A stretch of DNA of 64,000 nt, taken from contig WBVU01000010.1 of NCBI GenBank assembly GCA_009192285.1, positions 310,001 through 374,000 on the forward strand. The letters are read 5' to 3'. The translations under genes and the position numbers were made by a program. The DNA comes from Morchella semilibera. Its lineage: Eukaryota; Ascomycota; Pezizomycetes; Pezizales; Morchellaceae. Shown in pieces: positions 33,016 to 44,922 of the stretch. The number at the start of each line of letters is the position of its first letter. Position 1 is the stretch's first letter. A model generated the notes under the pieces. That model saw only the letters and a list, made by a program, of their open reading frames with translations, searched no databases and had not been told where the DNA came from.

Positions 33016-35999
33016 ATGGCAACCTTCACCCCAACCCCTGTGGACACGATCGTGCCCACGGTCGCCCACCTCGACGCCTCCTTCCGCACCCTGAGGTCTC
33101 ACCCGCTCGAGTTCCGCCTGGAGCAGCTCGGCCGCCTTTACTGGGGGCTACGGGACAACGAGCAGGCGCTCTATAATGCGCTGGCGGCGGACATCGGGAA
33201 GCCGGCGTTCGAGGCATTCATGACCGAGTTCTCATGGCCGTTGACCGACATTGTGAACGTGATGAACAATCTCAAGGCCTGGGCGGCAGATGAACCGATC
33301 ACCGATGTGCCGTGGAGTACAAGGCTTGTAAATAGGCCGGTTATGAGAAAAGAACCTTTGGGGACAGTTTTAATCATTGGGTAGAGACCTTTTTTTTTTT
33401 TTTTTTTTTTTACTTTTTCTTGTAGTCATTTTTTTTCTCTTAATTATTTTCTCGCATTTTCCCCCTCTCCCCCATCCCGAGTAGGCATTCATTTGCCTTC
33501 GCCGCATGGAGCATGTCCATGCATGGCAATCAATTGCAAGTAAGAATAGTTGGTGGTGGGCCCAGTACAAAACAATATTGTCATCACTTGAGAAGTGTTG
33601 AAACCAATTTGACCTACCTATGAAATTACATAACGGACCCGAGCAGAAGACTGACTTGCATAACTCTCCGGTTCCGAACAGAGCTTCAAACTACCCCGTT
33701 CAATTGACCATCAGTCCGCTGGTGGGCGCGATCGCTGGAGGCAATGCAGCCATTGTGAAACCCAGTGAACTGACCCCAAGATCTTCTGCACTTATTGCGA
33801 AAATCGTCGCGGGCGTTCTGGACAATGACCTCTACACCGTCATCAATGGCGGGGTCGATGTGACCACGAAGCTGCTGGAACAGAAATTCGACAAGATTGT
33901 CTACACGGGGAGCACTCATGTGGGGAAGATTGTCGCTGCTGCCGCAGCTAAACATTTAACGCCTTGTATATTGGAACTGTGGGTTCCCCCCCCCCCCCTT
34001 CGTTGCAAATAGAGTCCCCTAGAGGTGGTGCCCTTTTGACCAAGAGTACCTTTCAAGTGTGGGATTGGTACTTTGGGGAGCATGAGCCGTAGTTCCGTGC
34101 TCTGAAGTGGCTCGGAAAAGCTTACGATCAAGCTTTTGGAGAGTTCGGGAGGGCTTTGCCGGGCTGGTATTCTGAATTCTCCAAAACCATCAGCTGCACT
34201 CCTTAATAGCGTTATACTATAGTATAATGCCTTAATATAGTTGATTGTACCGCATGTAAAGTACTACAGAAAATCCCGCTGACAATCCATCCATCCTGCA
34301 GAGGCGGTTTAAACCCCGTATTCGTCACCAAAACTGCCGACGCAAAAATTGCTGCCAAAAGGGTCGCCTGGGGGAAGGTACACAATGCTGGCCAAATCTG
34401 TCTAGGACCTGATTACGTTCTCATCCACCCCAGCCTTGAGCACGAATTTGTCGAGAGTTTCAAAAATGCGCTCAAAACATACCTCCCGAACGGTGCGCAG
34501 AACTCCTCGGATTACGGCAAAATTGTCAATGATAGAAATTTCAACCGCATCAAGAAGCTGTTAGACAGCACCGGTGGAACGGTGCTGTGTGGCGGCAGCG
34601 TCGACGAGGCAGCAAGGTTCATCGAGCCAACCCTCGTGAAGGTGACAAATTCGAGTGATAGTTTGCTGAGTGAAGAAATTTTCGGCCCTGTGATGCCCAT
34701 GATGGTTGTGGAAAAAGTTGATGAGATGGTGTTATTGGCGAGGAGGCTGGGGGATACGCCGCTGGCGATGTATGTCTTCTCTGCGGATAAGTTGGAGCAA
34801 GAAAAGAGTAAGTCCACCCTCGCGCACCTCGGTTGGCCGCCCCAGTAGGCGGCCATTTTATGCTGGCCGACGGCGAGCTTCTCTTTGTCAACGCGATGAA
34901 TAACCTAACCGAATAACCGCGGTTGTAGTACTCAAGAGTGTGAGGTCTGGAGGTGTCTCCATTAATGAGTAAGTTTCACAGCCCCTTGCGTTTCCCATTC
35001 AATGAAGTGGAGCATGATCAAGTTTTCTGCCTTATTCGCTTCTGCCTATGGGGCTGCTGTTCTCCCATGGAGCTGTCGCCTTAATGAATTAGTGATGCGC
35101 TTGGGTTCCACTGCAAACAATGTTCGAATTGCTGACAATAAAATGAAACGTAGTGTCATGCTTCATGCCTCAAACAGCTACATTCCCTTCGGCGGGGTTG
35201 GTGAATCCGGACATGGAAAGTACAGAGGTGAGTTTGAGCTGGTGTTTCGTTGTCACGATCCTTGGCGACGGTCCCGTGGTCTCCCCCCTTTCGATTCCCC
35301 TTCCCTTCTATGGACGTACAGAGGGGAGCACTGGCGAGCATTAATTACTTTTGCGGGGAAATACCAACTAGCGGGTATGCAAGCCTCGCTTTCGTGCTAA
35401 ATAATCTGGGGTGCTTCTAGGCCGTGATACTTTTGATTCATTCGTACACAGACGACCGATCCTCAGTCAGCCACTTTGGGTTGAGGGGCAGCTCAGCGTA
35501 AGTTTGGTCTATATTTTGCTTTTTTACAAGAAAACGCATTTTCTCCTCTCCCATGAACCCATGAAGGATGCTCGCGTGCGAATGTCACGATGGGACATTT
35601 ACCGGCAGAGAAGAGTCTGTGTGGTCATTATTTTGCTTCTTCCCATAAACGCTCGCTTGATTGCGGCTTCCTTTTTCAGTGCCGTTGTGTTGTGTTCACT
35701 TTCTAGACTCATCGAGGGAACGATGGAATAACGAACTAATGTTTTGGTGGTTCTTTTTTGGCCCATCACAGATTCGATACCCACCATACACGCCCAAGAA
35801 GCTTGCAGCCCTCAAGAGATTTGTGGCTCACCCAGCTGTGAAATTTGGTAGAGATGGAAAGTATTTGCCACAGTCCTTCTGGCTCCGGGCTTTACTACTG
35901 GGCTCTTCCAGCAAGAAAGGGGGCGTGTTCAGATATTTGCTTGTTTTGATTGGTAAGTTGAACATTTCAACACTTCTCCGCTTAGACAGTTTGCAGTAG
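33016..35999 (+). CDS. Aldehyde dehydrogenase, class 3 / fatty aldehyde type
   Basis: Seven exons: 33016-33380, 33682-33978, 34302-34807, 34929-34968, 35154-35227, 35421-35497 and 35772-35999, product 528 aa. It oxidises aldehydes to acids with NAD(P); relatives such as yeast Hfd1 handle long-chain aldehydes from sphingolipid and ubiquinone metabolism. Seen: [18 protein letters not shown] and [13 protein letters not shown] (cofactor binding), YTGSTHVGK, the general-base Glu at about 220 in ILELGG, and catalytic Cys at about 254 in [30 protein letters not shown] and RYPPYTPKK are family C-terminal blocks. The end ([11 protein letters not shown]) is hydrophobic and may be a membrane anchor. Introns are unusually long for this window (301, 323, 121, 185, 193 and 274 nt), the first containing a run of 22 T. 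The very C-terminus is least certain. Confidence 0.9.
33390..33411. repeat. Poly-T tract of 22
   Basis: An uninterrupted T run just inside the donor side of intron 1 of the aldehyde dehydrogenase gene. Confidence 0.85.
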
Positions 36000-38900
36000 A
36001 AGGTACCTCATGACAAGTCTCAAACGTCATATGGCTCCGTGCAAATCTCACGATCCTCGTTGCGCGTGTGCTGACTCGGAGTTGCATCTATGTTCGTTGT
36101 GTTCCTGCTCTAGCTGGAGCATTGTTGGCGAGAAAATTTCTTCCAGGCGCCAAGGCCTAACTATGGCCCAGCATCCACTCTTCTCACTTTTTTTTTCACG
36201 ATGCTCAGAAGGTGCTTTCGATCAGAGGTTGATTTGTTTGCTTTTTTTTCAAATAAAAAAAAAAAGGCGGTCACGCATACCGGTTGCTAAGGCAATTTTC
36301 TTGTTGTGCCAGTGAAGTAGCAGTACTTGCATGTATGTACCTTAGCGGCCGAGGGGAGGAAAGGCCAGTGAACTTCCTAACTTTAAGACAGTAAAGGGTT
36401 GACGCTTATATGACGCCAACCTGGTCTTGGAGCGTTGTGAATTTGCTTTTTGCATTGCAGTTTCGCCTTCCCAGGTTTGGTTCAGATTCTGAGGCAGAAA
36501 AGGGGGGGGTATGTATGCTCCCCCAGATTTCATATAACCTTTTTCCCTTAAGCCGCAGAAGCGCACGGTGCCTTGGTTATGGGAGAAGGGAGTTTGAGAT
36601 TTGCAGTGTCAAGTGATCTGCCCGAGCAAGACGAGCGCATCATGTAACCAGGGGTGTGGTTGAGCGTTGTGTCGTCGGCCTTGGGCACCGAGCTTCCTCA
36701 AGCTGTCCATATTGCCGAAACCCACGATTGAGGTGAGGAGGGGGCTATTCTCGGCACTCTCGGCCAACCGTTCCAAGCAACTCGCACAGACGCCACTTTC
36801 CACCAGCGTTCTTCGCGTTGGGCTGCCGCTAGAGGGCAAAGAGCAGCATGTGCGGTCTTGGGAAGCCACGAGGGCTGTTTCTCAGGCTTCATCTACAGGC
36901 TACAGCCGTTCACAGGGTTTTACTCATAGTTGAGGCGCTGCTACTTTACAGAGAGATTCGCCAGAACCAGTGAACGGCTATACTCTACTTGAAGATGTTT
37001 GCGGGGGAGGAAGAGAAAAAAAAAAGCCAGGGATTCAGACTGCAAAATTGTAGGCTATGCTCTAGTACACGTGTGTCCGCCGTGAATTAGAATTGGAATG
37101 GCGAGATCTTGGGGATGTACCTGCAGCTTGGGGCCAACGCCCAGCGGCGAGGCGGCGAGCTTGCTTCCACCGTAGACCGAACCCACATCATGTACCTACT
37201 GTATGTACTCAACCCAGATGGTGGACTGAGCTTAGGCTGGGACAGTTTTTGTGGGGATCATTTGAACCTATTGTTAGAAAGAAGAAGTTAGATGCCCTGT
37301 TTAGAACGCATGGAAAAAAATTTTCCTCATCGCTTATGTGTTTCTTTTTTCCCAATTTTGTTTTTCCCTCTGATTCTGTCTGCCTCGAGCATCCTTCCTT
37401 CCATTCGACTCAGGCTGTGGGTACATGTATGTATGTAGGGTTAATCTCTCGTACATACGTTTGATGACGTCTCAGAGGGAGATCAGATCGAGTTTGGACG
37501 ACAACAAGAAGAAACGTTAACGTTGTGATCCTCTGATCAATTCCCCCTCCAGCCTCGATTTAGTTTTTTTTTTTCAACAGGTAACGCCACACCTGGACAT
37601 GCCCGGGCGGAATAACGTATTCTTGTGCAAGAAAGAAATAATTCTTTGACAGCACCCACACACCAGGGGCAAACAAGCAAGCATGCCACTCTAGAGTAGT
37701 TCAGTATGTCTACGGCAAGCATGCCATAACCCAAAACTCCATTTCCCCTACATACATACATAGAATAGAGTACCTACATACCCTCCTACCTAGAGTAAAT
37801 TCCCTTGTAACCAACAAAGGTCAGATGGTCCAACCCGTGCTCCACAATTACCTAACAGCCATACCCCCAAACGGAAAGGCGCCAGTCTCCCATGCCCCCA
37901 TCTGGTTGGTCGCGCAGTTTCGCTCTCGTAATGAAAGCGCCTGGAACAGGAATGGAGAGCCACTGCTACCTGTAGCACTCGCCTCGCTGCTAAAAAAAAT
38001 TTCACTCGTCATCATTTCTCACGATATTTTTTTTTTCCCACTCAACCTTTCGCAGGGCAGAAAGAAGCAATATAACCGCGAGGCCCTGTGCTCATCCCCT
38101 ATCCGCAGCCCTAACCGAACCAGCGACAGAAGGTGCTGCGGTAGCATGTATGTAGTGGATGCAAATCGTTGTCCAGGATGGAGCTTTTTTTTCCCTCCTA
38201 TGCCGTGAGCTCTGGGTTGTTTGAACATTGACCTGCAGTTGCAGTAGTAGTAGTAGTAGGAGCAGTAGGACTCATAGTCAATCATAGTTGCTCACTCAGT
38301 TTTCCAGTCAATGAAAAGTTTGTGTGTGTGGTGGCCATCAATGGGCATGAACAAAGCTGACCCATTCACTCACTCGTTCACTCTGTCCTATTGTTCTCTG
38401 CATCCGGTTGATAAACTGTGATTTGATTTATTGACCAAAACCAGGAGGTGGCCGTGCCATGGATTTTATTGATTGATGGGATATGATGGTATTATGGTGT
38501 GTGTGTGCGTATGTACTGGATCACACATAGAGTACCGACATGTAGGTATTCTACTGGGTATGGCAAGGAATGGTACAATAACAAATTTAATGGTGAAATT
38601 AGGTCATGATGGTCCAAGTGCGGTAACAATCCCCTCGTGATGGTTGTGGTGGTGGTGGTGGTGGTGGACTGGCTAATATTCAATCAACTACCAAGATGGT
38701 GGTGCATGCGTTACAACTTACGAGGAGTCAGTGATCAGTTACACTACGAGTCTACTGGGGCGTTAGCCAAGGGTTGCATGGGTTGGGAGTGCATGGATGC
38801 ATGGCAATGACCGCCAACGCCCCAAAATTTATTATTTTTGCCTTAACAAGTCCCACGATCTTCAGGGCACTGATTTATTTTCCTGAAATATAAAGGCTCT

Positions 38901-39183
38901 TTGGCTTCCCACTAGAATTGACCTCCCATCCACACACACTCACACACAGCAAAGCATAGCAACTCCGTACTATTGCACCAACAGCAACCATAAATCAATA
39001 AACCAATACAAGCTCATCATATAAACTCAAGTCGAAATATATATAACACCCTCATCTTCCTCCCACTACAACTACCAATATCAAACGGCACCCCTCGAAC
39101 ATAGAAGTCAATTAGCTTCCAACATCTTCACCATACCTTCAAACAAACAACCAAACCCACAACCACAACCCCCCACATACAAA
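36000..39183. other. Intergenic, no gene seen
   Basis: About 3.2 kb. It includes a TACATGTA (37422), two GTAGGTAC-type words (37191, 37773), a 12-bp direct repeat GCAAGCATGCCA (about 37677 and 37720), a TAG-repeat near 38240 and a GTG trinucleotide run (38641-38667). Open frames are short and without resemblance. The last about 300 bp are the CT/CA-rich leader of the next gene. Confidence 0.45.
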
Positions 39184-39678
39184 ATGACCATCCAAATCAC
39201 CGAGGGTTCCCCAGTTCACGACAGCGGTGCCTACTACCACGCCGGCCGCGGCGGCGCAGGCAACTACCGCCGCCTCACCAGCAGCTTCTTTAGCTCGACT
39301 CCCCCTGCAGCCAGCATCCCCGCCGCTACCCCCGAGCACGCCACCTCCCCCCACAACCAGGTCTTCTTCGGTGGCCGCGGCGGTGCAGGAAACATCAAGC
39401 CCAAGACTGAGCGGGCCATGTTCTCGTTCGACGAGGAGCTCGAGAGGGACCGTCTTTTCCACCAGCACCATGCTCCAGTCTACTCCATTGGCCGCGGGGG
39501 TGCCGGAAACGTCGTCCCTGCACACAGCAACACCCTCTCCACTTCTCCAGACTCACCGAGGAGCTCAACTAGCTCAACTTGCTCAATCAGGTCGGCACCT
39601 AGATTCTCAACATCAAGCTTAAGGTCCGGTGCAGACAAGGTGTGGGATACCTTGACCCGTGTCAACTCGAGATCATAG
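39184..39678 (+). CDS. GRGGAGN-repeat protein, Par32/DUF3602-like
   Basis: Intronless, 164 aa from the ATG at 39184. Three evenly spaced copies of GRGGAGN define the family: residues about 21-27, 61-67 and 100-106. In yeast the relative Par32 is hyperphosphorylated when TORC1 is inhibited and down-regulates ammonium permeases Mep1/Mep3. The rest is Ser/Thr/Pro-rich and probably disordered, with a Ser-rich C-terminal part (SPDSPRSSTSSTCS) offering many phosphorylation sites. No signal peptide or membrane segment. The yeast protein has four repeats, so this is a shorter form. The upstream leader is CA-rich and contains TATATATAA about 145 bp before the ATG. Family assignment is firm; the ammonium-transport role is transferred by homology. 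Confidence 0.88.
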   Translation: MTIQITEGSPVHDSGAYYHAGRGGAGNYRRLTSSFFSSTPPAASIPAATPEHATSPHNQVFFGGRGGAGNIKPKTERAMFSFDEELERDRLFHQHHAPVYSIGRGGAGNVVPAHSNTLSTSPDSPRSSTSSTCSIRSAPRFSTSSLRSGADKVWDTLTRVNSRS

Positions 39679-41551
39679 AGATCTATTACAATTTCAACAT
39701 TGCTATTTCCTTGCATCTCTTTTTTTTGGTCTCGGAGTTCAACCTCGGTCGGTTAATCGGTTCGGCGAATTGTCATTCAAGAGCCTAGTGCTTCAGTCAT
39801 CAAGAGCAAAAAGCTAGAAAGGAAAAAAAGCTTGTATATTACTCTGCTTTTTTCTCTTCTCTCTCCTACCGGCTCTTTTCGACAATGCAACTTGGACGGG
39901 ATAATACTTTTGCTTTGATCTTGTTTTTGCTTTCTTTTGCTTTCTTTTGCAGGCGGGGGGAAACTTGTTTTTTTTTATCTGGAAATCGTCGATTTTGAAT
40001 CTTCGTGGCGTCTTACAATTTCTTTCTTTCTTTCCTTTGTTTTTTTAAACTTGTATTTTTTTTTTCAACAACCTGTATTTTTGATTATTTGTTTTGTTTG
40101 ATGAGAGGGGGAAAGCTGTTCGATCCCTCCCTCCCCTACCTACAACAAAAAAAAACCACTTCTTCAACAAACAGAACAGAACAGAACAAAAAAAAAAAGG
40201 AAAAGCAAACATCGCGGATTTTTCGGGGCACAGGGACAATTGGGACATTGGCTATTTCTTTCGTTTGTTTTTTGTTTTTTTACTATCAGAAACCGGTGTT
40301 TAAGCGTTTTTTTTTTCTTGAACGAATCTCCTACTACACTCCTCCGTATGTACGATATAATTAAAGGTGGCGCGGCCAGGAAGGGTATTAAACTACATTA
40401 TGGTTATACTCGGGAATCAATCTCCTTCATATCATCATTGTGGCGTGACTAAGTACTTTGAAACAATTGATGTTGATGGTATGACTCAACACTCTAGAGT
40501 CTTCGGGCTTCATTGTGGGCGAAGATCGATCCCCGCCTCTCTAGAGTAGGCCGCATTCCGCGTCTATCCATGCCATTCCATATACTAGCCCAACAGAAAC
40601 CAGAGTAAATTAGGAAAAAAACCTGCCCACCTCAAATGACGCCCAGGTGCCCTCCTCCAGCCCACGGTGATGGCTGCTGCTGACTGTCCATGCTTGGATG
40701 GCGAATACCACAACAAAGAAAGAAGAAAGCCACGATGGGAATAGATTGGTTGGCCGGGTAGCCTAGCCAGACAGACTGGCTGGCCGCAACCACCTGACTC
40801 CTACGGATGCAGCAACCGCAAGAAACAAAAAAGGAAAACAAAAAAACATCATTTCTCACGATGTTCACCGTTCCTGATGATGATGGGTTGGTTTGGTAAG
40901 CCAGCCAACCAGCCGGCAGCAGCATGGCAGCAGCCTTGCAAAAACTACCCCCCTTACCTTTGTGGTGAGATTGGCGGCCTACCGAGCCGAGAAATAGTAA
41001 CAAAGCAAGGGGAGAGGGGTGTTCTAGGCTTACCTGACAATGTAGTTTACAGAATGCGAGGAAAAAAATCAAAACGTGGGAACTAAGCAAAACAAAAAAG
41101 AAGGAAAAACTGAACTGTGGCATGCATGGTTTTCAGCCGGTGATCCGTGGAGTTAGGTGAACAGACGCCAAACGCAAGGCATGAGAAACTCCACCGGTTC
41201 GGAGATTTCGGTAGTACGCGAGTCAATTCTTTACCTAAACTCACCACCCTTCCCCGCAATTAATCGTCGTACGTACATGTAGCATAAGCAAATTATATGG
41301 CCAAAGCGCGCAATTATTTTAATAGATCGAAGAGAGGATAGGGTATTCGGCCTTCTTTGAACCAAGCCAGTGAAAAACAACTCCGTATAAAAAAAACGCA
41401 CATTATGAATGTGATTATTCCTCTAATCTAAGCACGAATACCTTAGCAGCACAACTAATCTCATTAAATTGTGATGGCTCTGGCTCGTTTTCCCTGGGTG
41501 TAGAGAGTATATTATTGCCAGCAGTGAGTCCTTTACTTGCACTGCACAAGG
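39679..41551. other. Convergent intergenic region (GRGGAGN protein / Arp1)
   Basis: A long T-rich 3' flank (39720-40320, with CTTTTG and ACAGA short repeats), then unique sequence with one TACATGTA (41274). A minus-strand 163-codon frame (41123-40632) starts with ATG but is Phe/Leu/Ser-rich with no homology that I recognise, and it is probably spurious. Confidence 0.45.
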
Positions 41552-43378
41552 CTAAGAGCTAAATTTTGTGTGGATAATCTCCGGGTTCTCATGCCAGTCA
41601 TCGATGCTCACCCACATCTAATACAGAGGTACACCAAGGTGTATGTTAGCCTAATATATTCAGATGATGATGTGACGCTAGGTTCTCTACGAGTCTTGTT
41701 GGTTGCGGAAATAGTAGTACCCCACACGTGTCAAGTGTGGTTTGCTACAAAGGATCCACATGCCAAGCTACAGGGGTAGTATATTTTCAACACGTAAAAA
41801 GAATGCAGAAGTTGCAACATGAAACGTAAGAGAACGGTTAGAATCTACCGTCCGCCGGAGATCACGTATAACCGAATGGGAATATATTAAGGAATTGTGG
41901 GAGAATGGCATAAGACTGACCTTTCTAAACGTGCTCAACCCCGCTAGAATTGAACCTCCAATCCATGTGCTATACTTACGCTCCGGCGGCGCAAATATTT
42001 TAATTTTCATATCCTTGACCGCCAGGCGCTTCACTTCCGAAAGCAGTCGGTCACCAAACCCTGTACAATCATTTTTGAGACACGGTCAGCTGCTTGAACA
42101 TAAGATGTGCGCTCAATTTGTAGTTAATAAACACCACAGACTCTGCCACGAGGTTGCCAACAACGGTGCCTCGTACAGGCCAAAGACGCACCTCTAGTCA
42201 GGGTAGAACCACCCGATAGAACAATATTGCCGAATAGAGCCTTTCTCAAGTCCATATCCGTCCTATTGATAGCGTCTACAACAATCTGGTGGATCCCTGG
42301 ATACTCAAGGCCAATTATTTCTGGGTCGAACAATATTTCTGGGGCCCTGAAACGCTCTGAGCCGAGCTATCCGCATATATGATGTTAACTTCAAGCTTCC
42401 ACTGTATATAATAGTGCGCGGGTCCCTTACCCGCAAAACGTGGCCATCCGGTAATCTATATTCCTCGACTCTACCTGACCCGCCGCCTGCCCACTCTTTC
42501 TCTTCCTTCTTTGGGTCAGAAGCAATGTAGCAAGCCTTTTCCTTCATCAACCGTACGACCTCCTTCTCGGCAGATGTGTGGAACACAGCTCCGGCTTTTC
42601 GTAAAAGGACCTGCAGATGCTCGGTCACATCACGACCAGCTACATCGATGCGGCGGATAGCTGAGGGCATTGCGAATCCCTCATATACAGGAACGGCATG
42701 AGATACACCATCTCCAGAATCAAGAACTATGCCTGTTGTCCGACCGGAAGCGTATCTAATATCGAGTGCGACCAAATATTAGCTAATTAATGTTCGACTT
42801 GTGTTTCAAAACGTAATAGATGGAACCGGGCAGCAAACAGTGATAAAACAGCTTGTATAGAAGTGAATAAAGCAGGCACATTAAATGTTTCGAAAAATAT
42901 TTGAGCAGCTGTATCTCTATTCGTTCTAGGATTCAGCGGTGCTTCTGTCAAAAGCACTGGATGCTAATCCATAACCCAATTAGCTTCCCCCCCGCTCGTC
43001 ACTGCTAGACCTCCGGAGGTCGCTTCCAAAAAAGAAGAAAAGGAATAAATATCAATTCACAAGGCTCACCTCTTCCGATAGTGTTTTTAGCTCTTCGCTA
43101 TAGATATATTGCCAGATTCTCTCCATATCATCCCAATCTGTAACTATGCCATGCTCTAGTGGATACTTGATTTTGAGCAAACCACGTAGCTCCTGTGCCC
43201 GAGATCCTATAAACACATCTCCCTCTAATGCTCCTGCAAGTACTCTGGTATGTTTTGGTCGCCCTACAAAGGAAGGAAAGAAGCATTTTGGTAGATCTTC
43301 TCCAGCGAATCCAGCTTTGATAGTTCCTGATCCATTGTCGATAACGACGGGCTGATTGTGGAGTGAGTCGAGAGCCAT
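41552..43378 (-). CDS. ARP1: Actin-related protein Arp1 (centractin, dynactin filament)
   Basis: Six exons: 43378-43070, 42963-42839, 42755-42431, 42366-42192, 42060-41921 and 41617-41552, giving 379 aa, the normal Arp1 length. Arp1 polymerises into the short filament at the core of dynactin, needed for dynein-driven transport and nuclear migration (ropy phenotype in Neurospora when lost). Seen: [18 protein letters not shown] (nucleotide phosphate loop), [29 protein letters not shown] (second phosphate loop), [45 protein letters not shown], and the small last exon [19 protein letters not shown] typical of Arp1. Intron 2 has an atypical GTTTGC donor. The last intron is 303 nt with a GTCAGT donor. 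It is divergently transcribed from dihydroorotase. Confidence 0.95.
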
Positions 43379-43803
43379 TGTGGGGGCGAGGTAGCTTACT
43401 GGCTGTCCACAACGCAATTGGAAGCGCCCTGACAGATATTATCGCTGGGAGAAATACGGAGACGCCTGGTCACAAGATGGGATTTGAAAATAGGTAAAAC
43501 AGCTGGTGGTGATGTTCCTAGGTCGATTGACAATTCCCCTGTGTTGGCAAGAAGAGCCTCTTGGTTACCCTGCATGCCAAGACGTGAATTTCCCCACATT
43601 GGAGGTTTTCCTCACCTGTCAAGTGTTTCGAAACGTTAGCTCAAATTTGTTGGGACATCTCTAGTTGACTAATTCAGTAAGATATTACTACCTTTTAAGA
43701 GGAGATCAAACATCGAATCACTAATATATAGGATCTAAAAAGACTCTAGAGGCAATCTTTAAACCTTCGATCATTCCGTTCCCCCGAAACATCTACTATC
43801 ACC
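43379..43803. promoter_or_regulatory. Divergent promoter region, Arp1 / dihydroorotase
   Basis: 425 bp between two start codons. No consensus TATA stands out. No gene is present, although short frames occur. Confidence 0.5.
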
Positions 43804-44922
43804 ATGACTTCAATCGAATTGCCCGCAGCTGCAGACTTCCACGTCCATCTTCGTGATGGCAGCATGATGGAAACTGTTGTACCCACTATTAAGAAGGGTG
43901 GTGTTTCTCTGGTCTACGTTATGGTAATCTATAGCCCATGGTGAAATTATCAATATTAAATTGAAGTCAGTATTCTTATTTTGAGATAGCCAAACCTCGT
44001 CCCTCCAATTACTACGGTTGAACAAGCTTTATCTTATCACTCAAGGCTTCAGGCTATCGATAACTCCGTGACTTACATGATGACACTATACCTGTCCCCC
44101 GATATTACCCCCGAGGTCATTGCGGAAGCCGCTAAAACAAATGTAATTTTTGGTGTTAAATCCTACCCTAAGGGACTCACCACCAATTCCGAAAGCGGAG
44201 TTGTCTCTTACACACAGTATTATCCTGTATTCGCCGCAATGGAGGAACATGACTTAGTTCTCAATCTCCATGGCGAATCTCCATCCTCGGAGACCACAAC
44301 AGTCCTCAATGCCGAAGAAACCTTCCTCCCAACCCTGTTCGATATCCATGAAAAGTTCCCTAAACTCCGCATAGTCCTTGAGCACTGCACTACCGCTGCA
44401 GCAGTCGAGGCCGTCAAAAAGTGTGGCCCCACAGTTGCAGCAACTATCACTGCTCACCACCTGTACTTGACCATCGATCAATGGGCTGACAACCCGCACT
44501 GCTTCTGCAAACCTGTTGCAAAACTTCCTTCAGACCGTGCAGCACTTGTTGAAGCTGCCACATCAGGAAACCCGAAGTTTTTCCTGGGAACCGATTCCGC
44601 CCCGCACCCCAAATCTGCAAAGGTAGGTACCGCAACAGGAAAAACTGCAGCGGGAGTGTTTACTCAGCCGTATGCAGTGCAATATGTTGCCAGTGCGTTT
44701 GACAGAGCGGGGAAAGTCAACATGCTGAAGGGGTTTGTGTGTGACTTTGGGAGATCGTTCTACAAGATCGCGGAGAAGGGCTTGGATAGCAAGGATGGTG
44801 GGATCATTGTGCTCAGCAAGGAGCCCGGAGTAGTTGTGGTGGAGACGATCGGAGCAGGTGAGGGGGTAGTTGTGCCGTTCCATGCGGGGGAGAAAATTTG
44901 GGGTTTGGAGTGGAAGGCATAG
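43804..44922 (+). CDS. URA4: Dihydroorotase (class II), pyrimidine biosynthesis
   Basis: Exon 1 43804-43923 and exon 2 43990-44922, 350 aa. It interconverts N-carbamoyl-L-aspartate and L-dihydroorotate, the third step of de novo UMP synthesis; in fungi it is a separate enzyme from the CAD-like protein. Metal site residues are visible at family spacing: His13 and His15 in DFHVHLRDG, the carbamylated Lys97 in GVKSYPKG, His134 in NLHGE, His172 in LEHCT and catalytic Asp242 in GTDSAPH. The length matches E. coli PyrC/yeast Ura4. The single 66-nt intron splits VYVM from PNLVPP. Identity is secure. Confidence 0.96.

Noticed and set aside
40632-41123. Minus-strand 163-codon frame between the GRGGAGN gene and Arp1
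   Set aside because: Phe/Leu/Ser/Cys-rich translation of an A/G-rich plus strand, no domain, no splice or promoter support.
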